A stretch of 64,000 nucleotides of DNA from the NCBI RefSeq assembly GCF_040958095.1, contig NC_091152.1, positions 19,204,381-19,268,380 of the forward strand, given 5' to 3'. A model generated the notes under the pieces. That model was given only the letters and a program-made list of their open reading frames with translations, made no database searches and was not told the DNA's origin. The stretch's first letter is position 1, and each line of letters starts with the position of its first letter. Shown in pieces: positions 56,201 to 64,000 of the stretch. Made by a program: the position numbers and the translations under genes. The stretch comes from Procambarus clarkii. Lineage: Eukaryota > Arthropoda > Malacostraca > Decapoda > Cambaridae.

Positions 56201-59200
56201 GGGCTACCTTCCAGGCATTAGACCTGGCAGCACAAGCCACACAAGCGCAGGAGTTTAAAGACTGGTGGTGGAAGGTACAGCTCGGACGATGCTATTACAG
56301 ACTTGGCATGTTTAGGGACGCTGAAAAGCAGTTCAAGGTAGAGTACTGTGGAAAAATATGTGATTCTGTCTATTTTGTGCATTTGTCACACTCCGTTTTC
56401 ATTTTCAGGCGAAGTGTATGGATGTGTTGGTATGAAAGACGAAGTATCATGGTTGAGTTAAGTTCATGATCTTTTGTTATACTCATCCAGGTTGCAGCAG
56501 TGATGCTGGTAAGTGCTCTATAGCAACACCACACACATTCCTTCCCTTCAAACATGCATTACACCACCAAATTTACTCCCTGGCTCCCTCTATTCTCAAC
56601 TTTGTTTTTACAATTAACCCTAAGTCAGGCCTAACTATTTCAACTGATCATTCACATCTAGTACTTCTCGATCCACATACAACATTCACATCTAGTACTT
56701 CTCGATCCACATACAACATTCACATCTAGTACTTCTCGATCCACATACAACATTCACATTTAGTACTTCTCAATCCACATACAATATTCACATCTAGTAC
56801 TTCTCGATCCACATACAACATTCACATCTGGTACTTCTCGATCCACATACAACATTCACATCTGGTACTTCTCGATCCACATACAACATTCACATTTGGT
56901 ACTTCTCGATCCACATACAACATTCACATCTGGTATGTCTCGATCCACATACAACATTCACATCTGGTATGTCTCGATCCACATACAACATTCACATCTG
57001 GTACTTCTCGATCCACATACAACATTCATATCTAATACTTCTCGATCCACATACAACATTCATATCTAATACTTCTCGATCCACATACAACATTCATATC
57101 TAATACTTCTCGATCCACATACAACATTCATATCTAATACTTCTCGATCCACATACAACATTCATATCTAATACTTCTCGATCCACATACAACATTCATA
57201 TCTAATACTTCTCGATCCACATACAACATTCATATCTAATACTTCTCGATCCACATACAACATTCACATCTGGTACTTCTCGATCCACATACAACATTCA
57301 TATCTAATACTTCTCGATCCACATACAACATTCATATATAATACTTCTCGATCCACATACAACATTCACATCTGGTACTTCTCGATCCACATACAACATT
57401 CCCCTCTCTCTCTCTCTCTCTCTCTGCTATAACTTTACTCTTCTTGACATTCACTTGTAGCAGTGTTCTCTCACACAAATCAATAACACTTTTGCATAAA
57501 CCTCTATAATTTGCTGCTGAAGAAAGTGCATCTACACACATCTAATTTGGCTCTAGTGAGGAAACTAAAGGCAAGACATCATTTCAATTTATATTTTAAC
57601 ATTTAAATCATTTACTCCTTTTTACTAAATTAATCACATATTGTATTTTCTATGCACTGAAGCCTTGCTACCTCAGGAAGGAGGGAAACAGTAATGATGT
57701 ATGAATATTCTTATAACACATTTATTTTGGGTGAAAGTTTTCATAAATGTGCTAAACTACTACTGGCCATAATTTAGGTCTTCCATAAATTGAGTTTAAA
57801 AGTAATGCTATAATATGGACGAGTGAATGATGTGTGTTAACATTTTCACGTAAAACTGTACAGAAAGTACAGTAAAGTAAAAAGTTTTACGGAAGTAAAA
57901 CTGTAAGAATTGCAAAGAAATTATTAGAAGAAAGCATTATGCCATTATTATTATATAGTACTATAGCCAAGACCTATTAATATCTGTTCACGTTTATTCA
58001 TTATAGAAGTATTATACCCCCATCATATTCTACAGTCAGCACTGAAACAACAGGATCACGTGAATACGTATCTACTACTGGGCCGAGTATACATTCGTTT
58101 AGATCAGCCAATGGGTGCCCTCGAGGTGTACAAGGACGGACTCGACAAATTCCCTGGGGAAGTTACGTTGCTTACTGCAATTGCAAGGTATGTGATATAG
58201 TAACACAAGGGATATAGGTAAAGAATATCGGAATACAAAATTTCCAGATTACCCATGCAGCTGTAACTTAAATACTGAAGTAACTTAAGTTATGACAGAA
58301 TAGTAACTTAAGAAGTGGATGTAAATTAGGCATGCTACACAGTCTCAAGGTTATACACGGTAAAAAATATTTGAAGATTATGCATGGTACACAGTATCTG
58401 AAGATTATGCATGGTATGTACACAATATCTGAAGAATATGCATGGTACACAGTATCTGAAGATTATGCATGGTACACAGTATCTGAAGATTATGCATGGT
58501 ATGTACACAGTATCTGAAGAATATGTTATGCATGGTACACAGTATCTGAAGAATATGTTATGCATGGTACACAGTATCTGAAGATTATGCATGGTATGTA
58601 CACAGTATCTGAAGAATATACATGGTATACAGTATCTGAAGATTATGCATGGTATGTACACAATATCTGAAGAATGTGCATGGTACACAGTATCTGAAGA
58701 ATATGCATGGTACACAGTATCTGAAGATTATGCATGGTATGTACACAGTATCTGAAGAATATGCATGGTACACAGTATCTGAAGATTATGCATGGTATGT
58801 ACACAGTATCTGAAGAATATACATGGTACACAGTATTTGAAGACAATAATATAATACAACCATCTTGCTGGAGTAGAGAAATACAAAATGGCTAAATGGA
58901 AAAATGTTTTCTAGTTCAATATATTTAAATAAATGCTAAAAGATATAGAGAAACACTAGACCTAAAGTGTAGAGAGTGTGTTGGAGTTGATAGTAAATGA
59001 AATAGTGTACGAAGGTGCTTCTTGGCAGAGATTGAACGTATTATATTAATCTTATTATGAACTATTTCTTACTCAATGAAGTTTCATTGGATTGTTGAAT
59101 TAAGGTCAGAGATGAGCACTAAATTCTTTGAGTTACAGTATTTGGTGAACAAACTTCAAATGAAGATAAACACTTACACAATATGTCACCTAATAATATG

Positions 59201-62200
59201 TCATATGTCACAGTCTCCGTGGTGTAGTGGTAAGACACTCGCCTGGCGTTCCGCGAGTGCTATGTCATGGGTTCGTATCCTGGCCGGGGAGGATTTACTG
59301 GGTGCAATTCCTTAACTGTAGCCTCTGTTTAACGCAACAGTAAAATGTGTACTTGGTTGTAACAACGATTCTTCGCGGCAGGGGATCGTATTCCAGGGAC
59401 CGTAGGATTAAGGACTTGCCCGAAACGCTACGCGTACAAGTGGCTGTACAAGAATGTAACAACTCTTGTATATATCTCAAAAAAAACCTTTGTTTAGACA
59501 TGTCTAAGAAATATTCGGTGCTCATTCTAAACGTCACGTTTGATCTACAATGTAGTTGTCTATAATGATACATGTTTTCCATACTGTAATTATTTAAATG
59601 CAGTATATACTGTATATAAACGTATATAAACACAATCGACTTGAGAATGGTCCAGGACAGACCGAAACATCGTCGTCCCTTCACCTTCTAGTGTGTGGTC
59701 TGGTCAACATACTGTATATAAAATTGTTTGATATTCAATTACACAAAAATCATTATACTATTACATAATTACACATGTGTTTTCTAGGATTTATGAGGGT
59801 CTTCATGATCTGACCAAAGCAGTTAAATACTACAAGGATGTCTTACAACACGATGCTACTCACGTTGAAGCAATAGCGTGTATTGGAACCCATCACTTCT
59901 ACACCGACCAGCCCGAGGTGGCTTTGCGGTTTTACAGGTACATTATCATCATTAACAATAAACTATTTAGGGAGTTGATACCTGGTTGATGGGGTTCTGG
60001 GAGTTCTTCTACTGCCCAAGCCCGGGCTTGACTTGTGAGTTTGGTCCACCAGGCTGTTGCTTGGAGCGGCCCCCAGGCCCACATACCCACCACAGCCCGG
60101 TTGGTCCGGAGTTACGTTACCAATTGTTTTCTACTTAAAGTTGATATCTTATTATAGGTTATTTGAAACCATTATATAGATATGTTAATAATTTGGTGGT
60201 CCAGACTTTCTACGTTTTCGATCATAAACGTTCGGGGATCCCCGAGCCTCTCAACGATGCAAAAATATTTTATAATCATTTTACGTTTTCTAATTTATTT
60301 CTTGGGTTATAGCTATAACTTTGGTACAAAATTTTCAACATTAAGTCTTAAGAGAATAGATGCAAGAAAAAAGTATTTATAATAGATTATTCATGACAAT
60401 GGTGAATATATGAATGTTTAAGAACAGCAATCAGATGATGCATTTTAGTGTCATTGGAATGCAAAAGTTTTAAAAAACAATCTTATTGCAAAAAAATATA
60501 CTGTATTAAGCACAATGTTAGCATTTCTTAAATGATTTTATTATTTTCATCATGTATTTTCAGCATTTATTGACTTATTTTAAAATTCCTGACAAATAAC
60601 AAAATGCATCCAAACAGGAGCACATTATATAAATAGGAAAATTTAAAGATTAAATTTCTTATATTTTAATGCTTCATATGATTATCATGCAGGAAACAAA
60701 GGTGTTATATAACAAGATATATTGCCATTTGCCTCTAGTGAGAAACTAAATGGAAAACTAAAAAGAAAGGGGAAGGAATAGTAACTAAAGATATCATGCC
60801 TTTTCACTATGTTTCATGTAGCTTTTAACGATACATTTTCAAATTGGTTAATACCTTTTGATTAAAATTACCAGGAAGGGCCTGGGGCCAGATTCACGAA
60901 GCAGTTACGCAAGCACCTACGAACGTGCACATCTTTCCTCAATCTTTGACGGCTTTGTTTACATATATTAAACAGTTTACAAGAATGAAAACTTGCCAAA
61001 CAACTGTTGTGATTGTTATAAACAGCCTCCAGGTGCTTCGGAGCTCATTAACCGTTTAATAATTGTAAACAAAGCCGCCAAAGATTGAGAAAAGATGTAT
61101 AGGTTCGTAAGTGCTTGCGCAAGTGCTTTCGTGAATCTGGCCCCTGACCAAAATGTTCTTTCAGACGTCTACTGCAAATGGGCATTTACAACTGCGAGAT
61201 CTTCAACAACTTGGGTTTGTGTTGTTTCTATGCTCAGCAATATGACATGACACTAACGTGCTTTGAAAGAGCACTCAGCCTGGCCACCGACCAGAGCGTA
61301 GCTGATGTATGGTACAACTTGGGACATATAGCTCTGGTTAGTAGTGACATTATTTGTTTAATATTCATCTAATAGTTTAGAATAACAATTCTTAAATGTA
61401 CTGATAAGTTAGAGTATAAAAAGCTGTGTACTTGCTCTTGACTTATTAGCTTTACATTATTACAGTGTAACACTGCTGCTCCAGACTGACCTTCCAACAG
61501 TTGTCAGTAAATAATAAATTACTCTGGCACTTCAAAATTTGTTAATGTCAATTTTAAATTACTGTATATAAAATAAACAAACTATAAAAATCCTCAATTA
61601 TCATTGTATTTGAGTCTTTCAAAAGCCCTGGTCTGAAGGTTCTCAAGCATCCTAAGATATATTTCTGGAAATTCTTAAAATTCTCTTTACAGATGCCACT
61701 AAGAAATTATGAAAGAAAAATTGGCAATTTGTAAAATGACCTTTCTCTTCTATCTATGAACCTAAATTTAGTACAGTATATAAAAAAAATCAGTATTCAT
61801 TTAGGCAATGTTGTACAGTGTAGCCATGAAATAAAGAATTCAGCATTTCACTATCTGTTATCCTGTTCTAACGCTTCATTAACGTTTTAGCATTAAAACT
61901 GTATCTGTAGTCATTCAAATTTCAGCACAACTCCAATGCAGGACTTCTTTACCATCTTACTTTTTAAATGTTGAAGTGAAAATAAGATACTATACGGTAT
62001 AGAAAACATGAAGAGATAATTTTATTTAAATGCACTGTGCGCACATAATATTACTGACGATATCATCTCTAGGGAATTGGGGACATAAACCTGGCATACC
62101 AATGCTATCGTTTGGCTCTTGTTGCTAACAACGACCACGGGGAGTCATACAACAACTTGGGAGTGCTGGAGTATCGGCGAGGGAACCTGGATACAGCTCG

Positions 62201-63515
62201 TGCCTTCTTCATGACGGCATCCAGCCTGGCCCCTCACATGTTCCAGCCACATTTTAATCATGCCAAACTTGCTCATAAGGTGAGGCACTACAGGAGAAGT
62301 CCCGAGTGTTTTATATTCTAAGCATTCTCTGCACATTTGCTATAGTTAGACTTCCGCCAAACAGTCTGTTAAACATACGGTGTGTTCATTATGCTCTGCT
62401 GTTTTCAGTTTTCCTTAATATCTATTATGCAGTCATTTAATTTCTATAGTCAATTGATTCTTAAACATTATTTTCTTCATTGAATACAGTACTATACTAC
62501 AGATGCAGAGATGTTTCAGGGTACATGGTTCTCTTTTCTATGTACTGTAATGCAGATCTTTGAGGTAATTGTCAGGTCTGTTATCAATTTAAAAATAGTC
62601 TATGTTATACAGTGTATTGCTATACTCCCCTGTAGTTGCACTGAAGAGATTCAGTTACTTAAACATTTGTATACAGAAGTAATATTCTCATTATCTAGAA
62701 TCTTGTCGCACTACAGTACTGGACGTGGTGAAATGCTATGTAGTGTGACAATGACTAGCTCTCATCTCCTATAATCATTACCATCACCAGTGCTTCCCCA
62801 CTCTTTGAAAGTGAGAAACAATGACAAAGAATTTTATGTTTAACAGAGAACTAACTTCTCGATGGTAATTTTGTTCCTCGAACCAATCATTAGTATTAAA
62901 TTAACAAATGTAACAAGTCTTCAGTTAATTAGGAATTACTTCACAGTGGCCACACATTCTTTCTTCTTTTAAATTTTCAGTAATATCTGAAAACTATCAG
63001 ATATTACTATCTACTGATATCTATCTGAAAACTATCAGATATTACTATCTACTGATATCTATCTGAAAACTATCAGATATGTCAATCAGCTGATGTATAG
63101 ATTCCTGAGCCTACTGGGCTCTATCATATCTACACTTGAAACTGTGTATGGAGTCAGCCTCCACCACATCACTGCCTAATGCATTCTACCTGTTAGCTAC
63201 TCTGACACTGAAAAAGCTCTTCCTAACTTTATTGAATACAGTACTGTACTTGGAAAAAAACATTTTTCAATTTGTCATTACCCACCAGTAAATGTTCATG
63301 TAATGAATCAACAGCATTACTATGTATTGGTTGCAGTATTGCTGTATCCTGTAATTTACATACATTAAAAATGTAATCATGCTCAATTTTAATTTCAGGT
63401 TGGAGACCTACAGACCAGCTACATCATCGTTCAGAAGGCACTCGCACTCTTTCCCGCACATGTGGACTCTAAGGAACTCCTAAAAACTCTTGAGATGCAC
63501 TTTCATACTTTGTAA
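49979..63515 (+). CDS. TTC8: BBSome subunit TTC8 (BBS8), ten exons
   Basis: Exons: 49979-50080, 53171-53355, 53459-53595, 55208-55365, 56215-56337, 58036-58187, 59788-59937, 61165-61336, 62073-62279, 63399-63515. All introns are GT-AG, phases agree, 1,503 nt, 500 aa. It begins MDPLFIALSNFRRRNFD. Family marks include LKTRALTEQVW, RPGTMDQALRTPRTA, HVRLGTASMLPS, KDWWWKVQLGRCYYRLGMF, THVEAIACIGTHHFYTDQPE, MGIYNCEIFNNLGLCCFYAQ, VWYNLGHIALGIGD and ASSLAPHMFQPHFNHAKLAH. The C-terminal two thirds are TPR repeats. TTC8 is a BBSome component that moves membrane cargo into and out of cilia; loss causes Bardet-Biedl syndrome type 8 in humans. No intact residue blocks look missing. The start matches the human N-terminus (EPLLLAWSYFRRRKF). 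Confidence 0.97.
50127..50262 (+). mobile_element. retroposon 3' end with (TAAA)n tail
   Basis: GCCCGAAACGCTGCGCGTAC, then CTCACAATCCCAATGTACC and CTTGTATATGCA, then about nine TAAA or AAAT units. Same family as 29160-29290. TTC8 intron 1. A more diverged copy lies at about 51070-51185. Confidence 0.8.
50585..50830. repeat. AT-rich tandem repeat, about 5 copies
   Basis: Units of about 50-60 bp containing AATCATATCATAATATGAAT and a variable (AT)n run. TTC8 intron 1. Confidence 0.9.
51190..53170. other. rest of TTC8 intron 1, nothing recognised
   Basis: No domain or known repeat was identified. Short frames (for example 51682-51927) have no recognisable product. The stretch ends at the acceptor GATCAG before exon 2. 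Confidence 0.45.
54083..54350 (+). mobile_element. poly(C) run followed by SINE family 2 (5'-truncated)
   Basis: A run of about 17 C around 54088-54104 is followed from about 54160 by the SINE from GGGCACCGGCGAGAAACAAT to the AACCTCAAGATAAG tail. TTC8 intron 3. Confidence 0.8.
54570..54985. repeat. inverted-repeat element of about 415 bp
   Basis: The left end (AATGAAATACCTGTTTCTAC, AGAGCCCCGGTTGCTTCCT) and the complement of the right end (GGAATGAAATGCCTCTTTCT, GAGCCCCTTTGGCTTCCT) match with substitutions. The centre holds a GT-rich stretch at 54760-54800. Long frames on the minus strand have no domain. TTC8 intron 3. Confidence 0.6.
54975..55140. mobile_element. second palindromic element with a tRNA-like arm
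   Basis: The minus strand reads AATAGCTCGGTCGATAGAGC (A box) and GCGGTTCGAGTCTCC (B box). The outer parts mirror each other: TTCACCTGGGCTCTAGGAG at left and CTCTTAAGAGCCCAGGTGAA at right. It repeats the design of the elements at 45180 and 47030 with a different tRNA-like sequence. Confidence 0.55.
56640..57400. repeat. 34-bp tandem repeat, about 22 copies
   Basis: Units ACATACAACATTCACATCTA plus GTACTTCTCGATCC. Subtypes TCTGGTA and ATATCTAATA occur in blocks, indicating local expansion. It ends in a (CT)n run at 57405-57424. TTC8 intron 5. Confidence 0.96.
58365..58845. repeat. 25-34-bp tandem repeat (GCATGGTACACAGTATCTGA), about 17 copies
   Basis: Units CATGGTACACAGTATCTGAA plus GATTATG or GAATATG. 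Some carry an extra TATG, giving a higher-order pattern of about 85 bp. TTC8 intron 6. Confidence 0.93.
59216..59484 (+). mobile_element. tRNA-headed SINE family 1, full copy
   Basis: Head CTCCGTGGTGTAGTGGTAAG (A box) and GGGTTCGTATCCTGGCC (B box); body CTGTAGCCTCTGTTTAACGC; tail GCCCGAAACGCTACGCGTAC to CTTGTATATATCTC and an A tail. TTC8 intron 6. Confidence 0.9.
59636..59708 (+). repeat. single arm of the palindrome seen at 39071
   Basis: CGACTTGAGAATGGTCCAGG, GACCGAAACATCGTCG and GTGTGGTCTGGTCAACAT match the right half of 39071-39212. Confidence 0.7.
60115..60881. other. AT-rich part of TTC8 intron 7, nothing recognised
   Basis: No gene or known repeat was identified. The bases just before (about 59975-60115, with AGGCCCACATACCCACCACA) look like a repeat fragment, but no second copy exists in this window. 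Confidence 0.4.
60882..61146. mobile_element. MITE-like element with long terminal inverted repeats, copy 3
   Basis: Third copy of the family at 177-437, with both arms preserved (GCCAGATTCACGAAGCAG at left, CGTGAATCTGGCCCCTG at right). Its right end lies 18 bp before TTC8 exon 8, so the 3' end of intron 7 consists of the element plus a short acceptor. Confidence 0.8.
62280..63089. other. TTC8 intron 9, no feature apart from a short tandem repeat
   Basis: At about 62985-63080 a block of about 37 bp (CTGAAAACTATCAGATATTA plus CTATCTACTGATATCTAT) repeats roughly two and a half times. Nothing else was recognised. Confidence 0.5.
63090..63225 (-). pseudogene. CR1-like LINE fragment, last codons and 3' UTR
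   Basis: The minus strand matches the VEADSIHSF end and early 3' UTR of the element at 3844-4520 (plus strand CTGTGTATGGAGTCAGCCTC, TCCTGAGCCTACTGGGCTC). TTC8 intron 9. Confidence 0.75.
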
Positions 63516-63661
63516 TAAGCACTGAAAATATGTATCTAGCTAGTAAAAGTATATAAATTATAACAAAATTCATAACTACTTATATAGGGAGAGTTGAGTG
63601 TGTCATCATACAGTACTGTATTGTATTTAAGTAATCATCAAAGATGTATTGTATTTAAAAG

Positions 63662-63667
63662 AATAAA
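63662..63667 (+). terminator. likely TTC8 polyadenylation signal
   Basis: AATAAA, 147 nt after the TTC8 stop, in an AT-rich 3' region. No gene was recognised between here and the window end; the open frame at 63698-63955 has no known domain. Confidence 0.55.
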
Positions 63668-64000
63668 CATTTATACTATGACATTTTTTCTCTAGCCTTG
63701 AGTTGCAGTTTAAAAATGATTACATTGGTTTTGGATGATAAACTTAATTATAACAGTACTATCGGCCAACAATCCTCTCATCACAGAGTAAATCATGAAT
63801 GTTTGTGTCATAACAGAAATGAAACGACTGCAAAATACCGAGTTGGGGAAAAAATGCCGCACGTGAAAATCAGTACTATTCAGTTTGGTAAAGCAAAACC
63901 ATTACATGGTTATCAAACTTTATTAGGTAATATTCAAATACAAATTAAAGACTGAGGTGTATTATTTATATATGGTAAACATCACTTCCTTAATGTGGCA

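Noticed and set aside
58268-58846. Tyr/Cys-rich minus-strand ORFs
   Set aside because: They fall in a short tandem repeat in TTC8 intron 6.
59216-59290. tRNA gene
   Set aside because: It is the head of a SINE with the same body and tail as the copy at 34351; the anticodon arm is irregular.
63698-63955. 85-codon ORF after TTC8
   Set aside because: No domain, no splice or promoter context; probably chance in the 3' flank.

Overview
This is eukaryotic nuclear DNA, most likely from an arthropod and probably a decapod crustacean. The inference rests on four intron-rich animal genes with GT-AG introns, several SINE and LINE families in many copies, and a very heavy minisatellite load. I cannot prove the species. 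There is no bacterial operon, CRISPR array or rRNA, and I see no functional tRNA gene.

Layout. Positions 1 to about 21,000 have no convincing host gene. They hold about fifteen tandem arrays (unit sizes 2, 10, 12, 17, 20, 26, 29, 31, 33, 34, 40 and 62 bp), LINE relics, SINEs and inverted-repeat elements. Every long open frame there comes from satellite periodicity, except LINE reverse transcriptase remnants. Positions 22,675-28,970 are a full-length non-LTR retrotransposon on the minus strand. It carries a gag-like ORF1 with zinc knuckles and an ORF2 with endonuclease, reverse transcriptase and RNase H, and it is bounded by a perfect 13-bp target-site duplication. From 29,491 onward lie four host genes that I could splice by hand, with phase-consistent exons: (1) a secreted pancreatic-lipase-family enzyme (+, nine coding exons, 345 aa, complete triad); (2) POLR2J/RPB11, the RNA polymerase II subunit (-, three exons, 118 aa), lying wholly inside lipase intron 3; (3) EIF3K (-, five exons, 219 aa), converging on the lipase gene; (4) TTC8/BBS8, a BBSome subunit (+, ten exons, 500 aa), divergent from EIF3K.

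The four genes do not form a pathway. Two are housekeeping (transcription, translation initiation), one is ciliary and one is digestive or lipid-metabolic. Their relations are architectural: nested, convergent and divergent. The most interesting regulatory signal is a perfect 14-bp X-box (RFX site) 12 nt before the TTC8 start codon, with a 184-bp retroposon and its 14-bp target-site duplication ending one base before it. Introns and flanks hold several mobile families: a long-TIR MITE, three tRNA-headed SINE-like families, palindromic elements with tRNA-like arms, and CR1-like LINE fragments.
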